A DNA stretch of 60,341 nt from Bacteroidales bacterium (GCA_015060225.1 SUYX01000011.1:1-60341); one strand, 5' to 3'; positions 27,208 through 35,715 are shown, counted from the stretch's first letter. Notes: generated by a model not told the origin, from the letters alone. Numbers and translations: made by a program.

Positions 27208-28014
27208 TTACAACATTGTAGAAATCTGCGTAGGAGATGCCTTTTTCATTGCTGCCCTCTGTTTCTTGTCAAAAGCATCAAACTGTTCCGGGGTTACTAT
27301 CTCCTCCAAAGAGGGGTAACACTCCCTGTAGGCATTCATAAGCACTGTAAAATCTTCATTTGCCTGCTCTGCCGAAAGATACTCTGGAAGTACAAGCTCC
27401 CCGGCCTCCTTGAATGTTGTTTTAAGGCCGAACGGGGTCATTGGGTCTGCCGGCCTGCTGTCGGGAGTAGAAACGGACAACATTATTGACGGTGAGGTGA
27501 TTTTGTGGTAACAGTATGAAACGTTGCCCAACTGGTCACCCTTTTTCACTTTCATCCCGGTTTTGAGTTCTACATCACCCTTCAATCCGGAAATGTATAT
27601 TTTCCGGCCGTCATCCAAAGTTATACCTGCACATCCCTGAAGATACTGCCCCTTTACAGGCAAGGTTTTGTACTTTGCCCTGTAATCTGCAATAGCAGAA
27701 TCAAATGAGCCCTGGGTAAAATGGGTGGTATAGGTTGAAGCGAGTGATGTATAGATGCCTACCGAGAGGAACCTTATCTCTCCGTCTGCAGGTGCTATAA
27801 CCTTTGTCCCCTCTGGTGCAGCAATTATTATATCGTCAAAATTATGCTCTGTGTCCAAATATTGCTGTGGAACCAGCAACATGTTCTCTCCGGCCTTGGC
27901 CCCATCTACCGGCCACAGCCATTGCCCCTGGAGTGTAAAGTTTGTGGCAAAGAGTACCACAGCAACAAGAAACGCTCTTGCCGCAAAATGTTTTCTCACA
28001 TTCATAACAAACAA
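27208..28014 (-). CDS. M23-like N-terminal part of the frameshifted S41 protein
   Basis: A 268-residue frame with a signal peptide, then a LytM/M23-like beta fold (PVDGAKAG, IIAAPEGTKVIAPADGEI, KTGMKVKKGDQLGNV). The HxxxD and HxH zinc ligands of active M23 enzymes are not obvious, so it may be a binding domain. The last codons, after GCA ATG AAAAA, drift out of frame with the S41 domain, and the reading frame stops at 27208. This looks like a one-base loss in an A-run, a sequencing error or a rare recoding event. It begins 9 nt after the M56 gene. Confidence 0.7.
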   Translation of the reverse strand: MFVMNVRKHFAARAFLVAVVLFATNFTLQGQWLWPVDGAKAGENMLLVPQQYLDTEHNFDDIIIAAPEGTKVIAPADGEIRFLSVGIYTSLASTYTTHFTQGSFDSAIADYRAKYKTLPVKGQYLQGCAGITLDDGRKIYISGLKGDVELKTGMKVKKGDQLGNVSYCYHKITSPSIMLSVSTPDSRPADPMTPFGLKTTFKEAGELVLPEYLSAEQANEDFTVLMNAYRECYPSLEEIVTPEQFDAFDKKQRAAMKKASPTQISTML

Positions 28015-28023
28015 TTTTTAGGA

Positions 28024-29010
28024 TTACTTTACTATCATAAGAACTTGCTCATCTGGTTCCGGAACAGATTTTATCTTATTATCTATGAATTTTTCTTTGT
28101 CGGGAGTATAAAGATGCATCTTACCCGCCTGTTCAAGGGAATCTGCATCTGCCCCAATATGCGGTATAATTATCTCTGTATTGGGTATAAGGCAGTTTGC
28201 CTGTATGGTAAAAAGTACCGCAACTGCCAGAAAGATTGCAAACGGCACAACGGCAATTCCTCTGCTGTTGCGTGGAGGGTTGAGCATCCAGTTGAACCTG
28301 TTTTTGGTAAAATAACTGTAGAATTTGGACCCCACCGGCAATGCCGAAGTGATTACCTGCTCCACTATTAGGGAAACATACTCCTTTTTGTCTGCCCCAC
28401 TTGCAAGGACATCATAATCTGCCTCATACTCCTGCAGTTCCTCTATATGTATGGCCGCAATATATACAAACGGGTTGAACCACATCACCACCTTGAGTAA
28501 CCCCATAAACACCTTCTCCAGAGAGTGGTTGTGTCTCACATGACTCAACTCATGCTCCAGGATGAGGGCCTTCTCCTTTTGGGTGAGGCTGCTGGAGATT
28601 GAAATCTTCCCGAAAAACGAGAATTCATCCCCTTTTGCCCTTTCACACTCAAATACCCGGGCCCCTTTATGGCTGTAACTGCATTTGACATTGGCAGCCA
28701 TCTTCTTCTTTATGGATAACAACTGCAAAACAAATACAACACCCATAACTATTGTTCCAACCCCATAAATCCATGGCAACAGATGGGAGTACCCTTCTGT
28801 GCCATGAGGTGTATACTGCAATACCCGATATATCTCCTCCGTTACAGATACCTCAACCGGAAGGTTGATGAAAGGTATTATTCCCGATGCAGCAATGCTT
28901 AGCAAAAGGTATCTCCTCTTTACTGCATAAGAGACATTCTTTCCCATACACAAGGCGTATATGAGATAAGAGACTCCGCTGAGAATGAATATTTCAAGTA
29001 TTGCTGTCAT
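28024..29010 (-). CDS. M56-family (BlaR1-like) membrane metallopeptidase
   Basis: A 328-residue integral-membrane protein with about four N-terminal transmembrane segments. The zinc motif HELSH is near residue 151, with the following LEKVFMGLLKVVMWFNPFVY. A hydrophobic segment (VPFAIFLAVAVLFTI) is near 255. BlaR1 proteins cleave the paired BlaI repressor on signal. The penicillin-binding sensor domain of classical BlaR1 is missing, so the signal is unknown. It overlaps the regulatory unit with BlaI 2 nt upstream. Confidence 0.9.
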   Translation of the reverse strand: MTAILEIFILSGVSYLIYALCMGKNVSYAVKRRYLLLSIAASGIIPFINLPVEVSVTEEIYRVLQYTPHGTEGYSHLLPWIYGVGTIVMGVVFVLQLLSIKKKMAANVKCSYSHKGARVFECERAKGDEFSFFGKISISSSLTQKEKALILEHELSHVRHNHSLEKVFMGLLKVVMWFNPFVYIAAIHIEELQEYEADYDVLASGADKKEYVSLIVEQVITSALPVGSKFYSYFTKNRFNWMLNPPRNSRGIAVVPFAIFLAVAVLFTIQANCLIPNTEIIIPHIGADADSLEQAGKMHLYTPDKEKFIDNKIKSVPEPDEQVLMIVK

Positions 29011-29012
29011 TA

Positions 29013-29402
29013 TTACTCCTCCTTGTCCATTATCTGTTGCGCCAGGCGGAGCAACTCCTGCTTCTCTTCCTTGGAAAGTTGTCTCTCCTTATTGAAATAA
29101 GAGACCATTTGCATGAGCGATCCTCCAAAAAAATTGTCCAGCATGCTGCTGGCTACAGAACCTGCATACTCCGCCTTCTCCACCAGCGGATAATACATAT
29201 TGCTCTTGCCCTGCTGCAGATGACCTACATACCCCTTATCCTCCAGAAGTTTGAGAAAAGTTGCTACTGTGGTGTATTTGGGTTTCTCCTGGCCATATCT
29301 CTCAAGGATATCATTTACCGTACCTTTTCCCAACTCCCACAAGAGTTGCATCACCTCCTCTTCCCCCTTTGTAAGGGTAACCTTATTATCTTTTTGTCCC
29401 AT
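29013..29402 (-). CDS. BlaI/MecI-family repressor
   Basis: A 129-residue winged-helix regulator of the BlaI/MecI/CopY family: LTKGEEEVMQLLWELGKGTVNDI, then YTTVATFLKLLEDKGYV, with a C-terminal dimerisation helix. It heads the operon BlaI-M56-M23/S41 and probably represses it through the palindromes just upstream. Confidence 0.92.
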   Translation of the reverse strand: MGQKDNKVTLTKGEEEVMQLLWELGKGTVNDILERYGQEKPKYTTVATFLKLLEDKGYVGHLQQGKSNMYYPLVEKAEYAGSVASSMLDNFFGGSLMQMVSYFNKERQLSKEEKQELLRLAQQIMDKEE

Positions 29403-29451
29403 ATAATTTCTGTTTGAGTGCAGAACAATTCCTAATTTGAGTGCAAACTTA

Positions 29452-29498
29452 CTACTAAATTTTTAGAAGAACAAATATTTCTACTAAAATTTTAGTAG
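29452..29498. promoter_or_regulatory. Paired BlaI-type operators
   Basis: A perfect 18-bp palindrome CTACTAAAATTTTAGTAG (29481-29498) and a degenerate copy CTACTAAATTTTTAGAAG (29452-29469), 29 bp between centres, lie upstream of the repressor gene. This resembles the tandem TACTA-type dyads bound by BlaI/MecI proteins. Confidence 0.75.
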
Positions 29499-29521
29499 AC
29501 ATGTCAAAAAAAAGAGATTCA

Positions 29522-29827
29522 TTAATCTCTTTTTCTTGCCCAGGTGTATCTGAGAATCTCCTCAATAATCAATAAAGGGACCAATATCCACGGCAATACA
29601 TATATATTGTCACAGAAATAAGTTATTGCCAGCAATATTGAACAAATGACCAACATCCCTCCCTGCAGAAACCTGAGTTTGTATATATTGTATTTTTCTA
29701 TATTGAAAGGGATAATGGAATTGTGCTTGGAGATGATGATCTTGTCGCATTTTCCCATAAGGGTGAGCAACCCATAGCATAACACCGCTACGGAAATCAA
29801 TGTAACAATTATTTGGTCTTCATTCAT
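29522..29827 (-). CDS. Small DUF3784-like membrane protein
   Basis: A 101-residue protein with three hydrophobic segments (ISVAVLCYGLLTLMG, FLQGGMLVICSILLAIT, LPWILVPLLIIEEI). A GKCDKII...FNIEKYNIYKLR motif sits between the first two. It resembles the product at 42514-42804, including the EKYN pair and a closing YTWARK/NTWAKK. The frame runs further upstream, but ATG 29827 gives the natural start. Function unknown. Confidence 0.6.
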   Translation of the reverse strand: MNEDQIIVTLISVAVLCYGLLTLMGKCDKIIISKHNSIIPFNIEKYNIYKLRFLQGGMLVICSILLAITYFCDNIYVLPWILVPLLIIEEILRYTWARKRD

Positions 29828-29858
29828 AATGGTAATTTTAGTACTGTTTAAAAGTGGA

Positions 29859-30377
29859 TTATTGGTACATTCTCCTGCGACGGCTCTGCATTCGGATATT
29901 GTATATCTGGTCTGCTGCACGGCGCCTAACCTGCCTGTATTTGAAGAGGGAAAATGCCGCCATCAGCCACATTGTTATTGAGAGGCCGCTCGCTACGAGA
30001 TTGGACTGCAGATCTCTGGTGGCAGTATCCTCACACCAGTATAGTATGAGTGGTATTATAGTCCATGCAAAGGCACCCAAAACCAAGCCCCAGGAGAGTC
30101 TGCCCCATCTGCTCCTTGGTGGTAATTTTATGAAGTAGAGCATCTGCCCTATCATATAGATTACCGCGGAGGCAATGTAGATATACTCCGCTGGCCAGTT
30201 GTCGGGAAGAGAACGCTGGTTTACAATTAAGATGAAGGAGATAAAGGTGAAGATATCTCCCCATTGGAACTTTTTGGACAATGGCCCTCCAAATCCATTC
30301 TTGCGTTCTGCCATTTTCTTTGCATAGGCATAGTTGGCCCTGTAGTTTGCCCAACTGAATTTACCGAAGTTCATCAT
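29859..30377 (-). CDS. Hypothetical four-helix membrane protein
   Basis: A 172-residue protein with about four hydrophobic segments (IFTFISFILIV, IYIASAVIYMIGQML, LGAFAWTIIPLILYW, SITMWLMAAFSLF) and a very basic tail (RRRAAD to SRRRR). It overlaps the end of the Arc-like gene by 17 nt and forms a unit with it and the SPFH gene. No family recognised. Confidence 0.6.
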   Translation of the reverse strand: MMNFGKFSWANYRANYAYAKKMAERKNGFGGPLSKKFQWGDIFTFISFILIVNQRSLPDNWPAEYIYIASAVIYMIGQMLYFIKLPPRSRWGRLSWGLVLGAFAWTIIPLILYWCEDTATRDLQSNLVASGLSITMWLMAAFSLFKYRQVRRRAADQIYNIRMQSRRRRMYQ

Positions 30378-30570
30378 TTACCTCCCCTTTATTGGTTTTA
30401 CCTTTAGCCTTAGGCTTGCGCCCGCTGCGGCGCAAAGCCTCGGCTATTATCCATTGCAGCTGACCGTTGGTACTGCGGAATTCATCGGCAGCCCATTTCT
30501 CAATGGCATCCATTGTCTCTGCATCTATACGCAGTACAAAACTTTTTGTATTGGACTCTTTTGCCGCCAT
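30361..30570 (-). CDS. Arc-like ribbon-helix-helix protein
   Basis: A 69-residue basic protein: SFVLRIDAETMDAIEKWAADEFRSTNGQLQWIIAEALRRSG is a ribbon-helix-helix fold as in Arc. The strand SFVLRI would contact DNA. It lies 10 nt after the SPFH gene. In Bacteroidetes such Arc genes often follow SPFH-domain genes. Confidence 0.85.
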   Translation of the reverse strand: MAAKESNTKSFVLRIDAETMDAIEKWAADEFRSTNGQLQWIIAEALRRSGRKPKAKGKTNKGEVNDELR

Positions 30571-30580
30571 AATAAATTGT

Positions 30581-31522
30581 TTAGTTATGAAGTGTACCTG
30601 TATTTACCACCGGCTGCGCTGCTTCATCAGCACAAAGTACTACAAGAAGATTGCTTACCATTGCAGCCTTACGCTCCTCATCCAACTCCACAACCTCCTC
30701 AGTAGAGAGTCTTTCAAGGGCAATCTTAACCATTGACACAGCTCCCTCAACAATCTTCTCGCGGGCTGAGATGATTGCATCTGCCTGCTGGCGGCGCAAC
30801 ATTGCTGCAGCAATCTCAGGTGCGTATGCAAGGTAGTTCAAGCGTGCCTCCATCACCTCAATGCCGGCCATTGAGAGACGGTCGTTGAGTTCATCCTTCA
30901 ATCTCTCATTTATCTCCTCACCACCTGAACGGAGGGTAACTTCTCCTGCATCGTTATTTGAGTTCTCATCATACGCATACATTCCTGCAACCTGTCTGAG
31001 GGCGGAGTCACTCTGTACTGCCACAAAGTTCTCAAGAACATTCATACGGCTGGTAGCAGCACCGGTTACAACCTCTGGCGAGTCAATCTCAAATACTGCC
31101 TTGTAAGCGCCATCCTCCTTAATCTTCCACACAAGCACAAGACCAATAAGGATTGGGTTACCGGCCTTATCATTAACCTTTATAGGATTCACATTAAGGT
31201 TACGTGCTCTCAAAGAGAGTTTCTTGGCACTCATAAAAGGATTTACCCACCAGTAACCTGTATCATAGAAGGTACCCCTGTAATTTCCAAAGAAAAGAAG
31301 TACTCTTGCCTCGTTTGGCTCAAGCATTATAAAACCGCATGCCATGATGATTGCACCTATAAGAAGTACAATGGCTGTAATAAGGAAGATAGGTTCAAAT
31401 TCTTCAGCATTGCCAAGAAGGACAAAATTCCATACAGAACCTGCCAATACAAGCAAATTCAGCAAAAGGGCAAGGAAACCGTTGAGTTTCCATCCTGAAT
31501 AAGTGTAGTTTTCGTTTTTCAT
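30581..31522 (-). CDS. SPFH-domain membrane protein
   Basis: A 313-residue stomatin/prohibitin-like protein with two N-terminal transmembrane segments (residues about 12-35 and 45-68). The SPFH domain follows ([17 protein letters not shown] to [26 protein letters not shown]). It is likely an inner-membrane scaffold that recruits or regulates proteases. It heads the trio SPFH-Arc-membrane protein and has its own promoter. Confidence 0.85.
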   Translation of the reverse strand: MKNENYTYSGWKLNGFLALLLNLLVLAGSVWNFVLLGNAEEFEPIFLITAIVLLIGAIIMACGFIMLEPNEARVLLFFGNYRGTFYDTGYWWVNPFMSAKKLSLRARNLNVNPIKVNDKAGNPILIGLVLVWKIKEDGAYKAVFEIDSPEVVTGAATSRMNVLENFVAVQSDSALRQVAGMYAYDENSNNDAGEVTLRSGGEEINERLKDELNDRLSMAGIEVMEARLNYLAYAPEIAAAMLRRQQADAIISAREKIVEGAVSMVKIALERLSTEEVVELDEERKAAMVSNLLVVLCADEAAQPVVNTGTLHN

Positions 31523-31555
31523 AAGATCTGTTATTTTGATATCGTTTTGATATCA

Positions 31556-31586
31556 CAAAGATATATACAATTTCTATAATTCCAAA
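31556..31586 (-). promoter_or_regulatory. SPFH operon promoter
   Basis: On the minus strand TATCTTTG (31556-31563) and TTTG (31583-31586) are 19 nt apart, an exact consensus. The leader carries a direct repeat of GATATCGTTTT/GATATC (31538-31555). Confidence 0.7.
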
Positions 31587-31618
31587 TTTTTCTATAATCA
31601 CGTCGCAATTTTGTACAT

Positions 31619-31735
31619 ATGTTGCGACAAGAGCATTTCCACCTGCTCGAAGTCTCCTCTGCTTCGTCATTCCTGTGGAATAACTCGCAACCGTCGAATT
31701 ATGCAGGCAGAAATGCTCTTGTCGTAACATTCTGC
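31619..31735. repeat. Hairpin repeat family H, copy 3
   Basis: The same core as copies 1 and 2 (31640-31711). Arms TGTTGCGACAAGAGCATTT (31620-31638) and AAATGCTCTTGTCGTAACA (31711-31729) pair over 19 positions with a single mismatch. It lies downstream of lnt. Confidence 0.8.
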
Positions 31736-31768
31736 ATCTGAACAATTATTCCGATAAATATTCTGATG

Positions 31769-33376
31769 TTATCGGGAAAATATATGTTTTTTAGCAATTT
31801 TTCTGGCAACTCCCATGAGCAGGAAGAGGAAGGCGAGGAAGCGGCTAAGGCGGCCTATAATGTCGCTGTGGGTGGTGAAGATGGTTTTTTCTTCGTTGAG
31901 ATTGAGGGTACCGGTGAGGTATCCCCTCTCCCACCATGCGGTGCGCTGCAGAATGTCACCTCTCTGGTTTATGAAGGCACTTATACCGGTGTTGGCACTG
32001 CGGGCAATGCTGCGGCGGGTCTCAATTGCCCTCAGACGGGCATAATTGAGGTGCTGTTTGTGACCGGGAGTATCGCGCCACCAGCCGTCGTTGGTAATGA
32101 TGGCCATCACATTGGCTCCGTTGTTGGCCCACTCACGGTAGAAATCGCCAAATACCGATTCGTAGCAGATTGCGGTTCCTATCCTGGCACCGCCCCTGGT
32201 TTCAAACAGGGTACGCTCTTCCTGGGTACCGAAATCACCTATTCCGCCGGCCATACCCCTTACCAGTTTATCCATAAACTTGAACGGCCCGCTCTTGAAC
32301 GGATTGCTCTCGGCCAGAATCACAAGTTTGGATTTGTGGTAATACTCTGGCGAAACTGCGACTGCCGAATCTCCTTGCGGCTCCATAAAAACGGCAGTAT
32401 TGAAATAACGTTTCCCGTCATATGATACAGCCCCCACAATAAACGGTTCTTGCTTCTGTGCTATTCTCTCCCCTGCAACCCACTGTGATATTGCCCTGTA
32501 TGCAGGATTGGACTGGGGAGCCTCCTCCCTCAGTCTGGTATTCCACGACTCCGTAAAGATGAATGTCTCCGGTGCCACTACTATCTGCTCCTCTCCTGCA
32601 CTGTTCTGTGCAGATGCCTTCCCAGCAAGTTCCAGAAGCTCTGCAGTCTGCTGCATCTGGGTCATCCCTCCGAATTTGTCGGTATATGGGTCAATATTCG
32701 GCTGCAGAACTGCAAATTGTGCAGGATTTTCTCCTTCCCGATAATTATAATACATGATATGGGAAAGGATTGTCGGGAAGAGGACAATAACTGCCAGGGA
32801 GACAACCGAGATTTTAATGGGTTTGTGTCTCAGTTTGAGGAGTATTATCCTGTAAAGGAGGAGATTGGTGAGGAGAATCCACAATGTTCCTCCCAGGGAG
32901 CCGGTAAATTCATACCACTGGATATGTTTTATTGAGGTGGCAAAACTGTTGCCCAGAACCAGCCATGGCCAGGTTACCTGCCAGGTCTGGTAAGAGTGTT
33001 CCCACGCCAGCCAAATGACTATGAAGAAAATATACGGAAGGAATCCGTTGGTAAACTTGCGCATCCAGCGGAAAAGGGTGAACAGGACTGCCATCTGAAG
33101 GGTGTTGAGCAGGAATGCCGCTACTGCCCCGGGAGGGGTGGCAAACCATACCCAATAGGTTGCAATAAGGTTCCATACAAGGAAACTTGTGTATGCAATA
33201 TGGAAAAAGTGCTTCTTGCCGTTATTGTACGCTATCTGTTCGGCTGCAAACAACGGTATAAAGGCCACAAGGGAAACAAGGCCGCAATGGGGTATAATGT
33301 ACGGTATTGAAAGAAGAATAGAACTGAGCAGGGACAAGCCCCATATCTGAAGATTTATTTTACTTTTTTGAGACAT
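31769..33376 (-). CDS. lnt: Apolipoprotein N-acyltransferase
   Basis: Lnt adds the third acyl chain to lipoproteins. About eight N-terminal transmembrane segments are followed by a nitrilase domain. The catalytic triad is visible as Glu in VVAPETFIF (about 270), Lys in HKSKLVILAES (about 349) and Cys in GTAICYESVFGDF (about 401). The frame is open from 33421, but ATG 33376 (MSQKSKINLQ) fits the family length better (535 aa). It diverges from the LysE gene. Confidence 0.9.
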   Translation of the reverse strand: MSQKSKINLQIWGLSLLSSILLSIPYIIPHCGLVSLVAFIPLFAAEQIAYNNGKKHFFHIAYTSFLVWNLIATYWVWFATPPGAVAAFLLNTLQMAVLFTLFRWMRKFTNGFLPYIFFIVIWLAWEHSYQTWQVTWPWLVLGNSFATSIKHIQWYEFTGSLGGTLWILLTNLLLYRIILLKLRHKPIKISVVSLAVIVLFPTILSHIMYYNYREGENPAQFAVLQPNIDPYTDKFGGMTQMQQTAELLELAGKASAQNSAGEEQIVVAPETFIFTESWNTRLREEAPQSNPAYRAISQWVAGERIAQKQEPFIVGAVSYDGKRYFNTAVFMEPQGDSAVAVSPEYYHKSKLVILAESNPFKSGPFKFMDKLVRGMAGGIGDFGTQEERTLFETRGGARIGTAICYESVFGDFYREWANNGANVMAIITNDGWWRDTPGHKQHLNYARLRAIETRRSIARSANTGISAFINQRGDILQRTAWWERGYLTGTLNLNEEKTIFTTHSDIIGRLSRFLAFLFLLMGVARKIAKKHIFSR

Positions 33377-33444
33377 CTCTGGTATATTTAAAAAGTAAAT
33401 TGCTATTTTTGTCCATTGCAAATATAATAAATATCCTGCATTAA

Positions 33445-34089
33445 ATGATTACAGCGCTGCTTAAAGGTATTATAGTGGGTCTTGGTGCGTCAATTCCGCT
33501 GGGACCGCTCGGTGTTTTGTGCGTACAGAAGACACTTGGCAGCGGACGCAATTCGGGCTTCATTACAGGGCTTGGAGCATCGGTATCAGATACTTTCTAC
33601 GCAGCCATCTCCCTTATGGGTCTGGCATTCATACAGAACCTTATAGATGAGAATATCGATTGGGTAATGCTGGTTGGAGGACTGGTAATCATGTATATTG
33701 GAGCTAAGATATACCTTACCAATCCAATCAAGCAGATAAAACAGAAAAACAAGAACAAGAAACACTTTGAAGATTTCTTTGAAGCGCTGTTCATGACAGT
33801 GACCAACCCTGGAGCAATCTTCCTTATCCTGGGCCTTTTTGCGGCTGTCGGGATAAACGTTGGAGAAAATGTCTCTACCGGAGACCTGATAACTACTCTA
33901 TGGGGTGTCTTTGCAGGATCTGCACTATGGTGGTTCATTCTCAGCACAACCATAAATGTATTCAGGAAGAAATTCCGTATCAAACAGCTGATGATGATAA
34001 ACAGGATATCGGGGATAGTGATATTTGTGCTGGGTCTGATATCCATGTTCAACGGTGCGTTTGAACTTATCCTCAAGGCCATAAGATAA
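33445..34089 (+). CDS. LysE-family amino-acid exporter
   Basis: A 214-residue membrane protein with about six transmembrane segments and the LysE/RhtB features GASIPLGPLGVLCVQKTL near the N-terminus and TVTNPGAIFLILGLF in the middle. LysE proteins export basic or other amino acids. With an arginine operon in the same window a link to arginine is possible but not shown. Confidence 0.85.
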   Translation: MITALLKGIIVGLGASIPLGPLGVLCVQKTLGSGRNSGFITGLGASVSDTFYAAISLMGLAFIQNLIDENIDWVMLVGGLVIMYIGAKIYLTNPIKQIKQKNKNKKHFEDFFEALFMTVTNPGAIFLILGLFAAVGINVGENVSTGDLITTLWGVFAGSALWWFILSTTINVFRKKFRIKQLMMINRISGIVIFVLGLISMFNGAFELILKAIR

Positions 34090-34128
34090 GGCAGCTCTCC
34101 AATTGCAACTTTATTCAACAAAAATTGT

Positions 34129-34136
34129 TACATTTG
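34129..34136 (+). promoter_or_regulatory. tmRNA promoter (-7 box)
   Basis: TACATTTG fits TAnnTTTG and lies 15 nt before the mature 5' end of the tmRNA. No clear -33 box. Confidence 0.5.
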
Positions 34137-34150
34137 CACCCACATACTAA

Positions 34151-34549
34151 GGGGATGTTTTGGTTTTGACATCAGATTAATTGGTATGTAAGCATGCAGA
34201 GCATTGGCAGCCAAGCTCTTTAATCTCCAACTGCACGCCTATAACTGGCAACAATAACTATGCACTTGCTGCGTAATCAGCCAAGCTGGTACGCTTAATC
34301 CGCCCCGCCAAGGTGCCCGGTGGACAAGTATCCCGCCAACTCTTTAATCCCGCTATGGGTATGGCATATGGGGTATCATCTAAAGCGGGATGCGGATGTG
34401 GACTCCTTTAAAACATCCCAAGACCTAAAGGATAAGGTTAAGGTAGCCTGTCTTTCGGCAGCCTTTTACCGACAACCAAAGAAAGAATAAGCATGTAGAA
34501 AGCATATTGATGGTTTGGTTGGACGGCGGTTCGAGTCCGCCCATCTCCA
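34151..34549 (+). tRNA. ssrA: tmRNA (ssrA)
   Basis: tmRNA rescues stalled ribosomes. The 5' GGGGATG pairs with 3' CATCTCC to make the acceptor stem. A T-arm GGTTCGAGTCC lies just before it (34529-34539). The tag frame GGC AAC AAT AAC TAT GCA CTT GCT GCG TAA (34247-34276) encodes GNNNYALAA, close to the Bacteroides tag. CCA is not encoded. The 3' end is the integration site of the element that follows. Typed here as tRNA because it is a tRNA-like RNA. Confidence 0.92.
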
Positions 34550-34550
34550 C
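34538..34550 (+). repeat. attL core (13-bp repeat in tmRNA 3' end)
   Basis: CGCCCATCTCCAC is repeated in the same orientation at 57197-57209. The core is inside the acceptor and T-arm side of the tmRNA, so the gene stays whole after insertion. Confidence 0.85.
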
Positions 34551-34554
34551 TTTC

Positions 34555-34584
34555 ACCCTCTCTATACGTCATTATAGAGAGGGT
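34555..34584. terminator. Element-supplied terminator for tmRNA
   Basis: ACCCTCTCTATA (34555-34566) pairs perfectly with TATAGAGAGGGT (34573-34584), followed by TTATTATTT. It takes the place of the tmRNA terminator displaced to the far side of the element. Confidence 0.8.
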
Positions 34585-34606
34585 TTATTATTTCAAAACG
34601 CCAAAA

Positions 34607-34629
34607 TGTGCCCACATTGTACCCACATT
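34607..34629 (+). repeat. Left arm sites, two tandem 12-mers
   Basis: TGTGCCCACATT (34607-34618) and TGTACCCACATT (34618-34629), 11 bp apart. The same pair occurs at the right end in the same orientation, as expected for integrase arm-type sites. Confidence 0.6.
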
Positions 34630-34641
34630 TTTAAATAAAAA

Positions 34642-34670
34642 CCCTGAAGCCATATTGAACAGCTTCAGGG
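34642..34670 (-). terminator. Leftward terminator at element left end
   Basis: CCCTGAAGC (34642-34650) pairs with GCTTCAGGG (34662-34670). On the minus strand it is followed by TTTTTATTT. Confidence 0.6.
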
Positions 34671-34777
34671 CGTGACGTAAATAAGAATTGCTTTGTAGCA
34701 ATCTTATCACAAAGATAAAATATTTCTCAACTTTTCTCCCTACCTTTACCCCAGGAATTGGCACATAAACTACAACT

Positions 34778-35218
34778 ATGTCCAGATCCAAAACTATCAC
34801 AGCACTCAAGCAATATTTTAAAGTAAAAGAACTAGTTTGTCCGCACACATACCAAAGGTATGGAGAAAATGCTTGGCAATTCCTATCTACCTGCTACCTG
34901 GAAACACTACTTGTTATCAGAGAACAAATCTTAGCAGCTCCAATGTATTGCAACACCTCCAACCTCAACCAACGCGGACTCCGATGCAATCTTTGCCCCA
35001 TTGTGTCCAACAAACAAAGCCTTTACCTCTCGGCTCACATCTTAGGTAAAGCCGGCGATTTCACAGTCCGTGGACTCACTGCTGAGGAAGCCAGAAATAA
35101 AATCATCCAAAATGCATATCTGCTGCCATACCCAATAAGAATGGAAAAGAATGTAACCTGGCTGCATATAGATACGCTACCACAACACAGCATAACCGAA
35201 AAGATTCATCTATTTTAG
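34778..35218 (+). CDS. Phage-type M15 peptidase (endolysin-like)
   Basis: A 146-residue D-Ala-D-Ala carboxypeptidase-like protein. SAHILGKAGDF (about 85-95) is the SxHxxGxAxDF zinc motif, and WLHID (about 127) supplies the last ligand. NQRGLRCNLC matches related phage and prophage proteins of Bacteroidetes. No signal peptide is present, as for an endolysin released by a holin. It is far from the holin/spanin-like genes at 46.6-47.3 kb but is probably part of the same lysis set. Confidence 0.8.
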   Translation: MSRSKTITALKQYFKVKELVCPHTYQRYGENAWQFLSTCYLETLLVIREQILAAPMYCNTSNLNQRGLRCNLCPIVSNKQSLYLSAHILGKAGDFTVRGLTAEEARNKIIQNAYLLPYPIRMEKNVTWLHIDTLPQHSITEKIHLF

Positions 35219-35715
35219 AATATAAAATGTTCCTCCCGACAAAATTTGTGCAACATTTCACTTATCATTACGTCTCGATAATACAGAGACTAAAAATTTA
35301 GTCTATCTTTGTTGCATAGAAAGGAAACTTTCAAATGAAATAGAAAAATAGCGTTTTACTATTGTAATTGCTCTAAGAAACTGCCAATTTCATTCGCAAC
35401 AATACAATAGGCACAAAACGCCTGCGCTTAGCGTGGGTTGTGCTTATATGTTGCGTGGGTATGGCAGTACCTTTAGAGCGTATAACCACCCACGCTATTT
35501 TTGTGTTAAACTCAACAATATAAAGGCTAAATAGCGTTACAATAACTTGAGTTTAACGTAATTTATGTAAAGACATTTTACACCTGTAAAGGAATCTTAC
35601 AAGTATGTATTGGTTATATTTATATAACCAATTGAAATACAATTAGATTGCACGTTTGGCATATAGGTTGTACCAGATGGTGATAAACAAGGATTTTACA
35701 CAAAAAAAGCGCAGA
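35219..35715. promoter_or_regulatory. Noncoding leader before the beta-barrel gene: operator, promoter, hairpins
   Basis: No gene is seen. TATCTTTG (35304-35311) is a -7 box. Immediately upstream is a 16-bp palindrome GACTAAAAATTTAGTC (35288-35303) in the spacer, where a repressor would block. Downstream are GCGTGGGT/ACCCACGC, enclosing the 35.45-kb loop, and a perfect 11-bp inverted repeat GTTAAACTCAA (35505-35515) with TTGAGTTTAAC (35548-35558). A near-palindrome TTGGTTATA/TATAACCAA precedes the gene. The leader may be a structured regulatory RNA. Confidence 0.55.

Noticed and set aside
27238-27250. Programmed -1 frameshift in the M23/S41 gene
   Set aside because: The run is G AAA AAG, not the A AAA AAG slippery heptamer, and no stimulatory structure is obvious. 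A mutation or sequence error is simpler.
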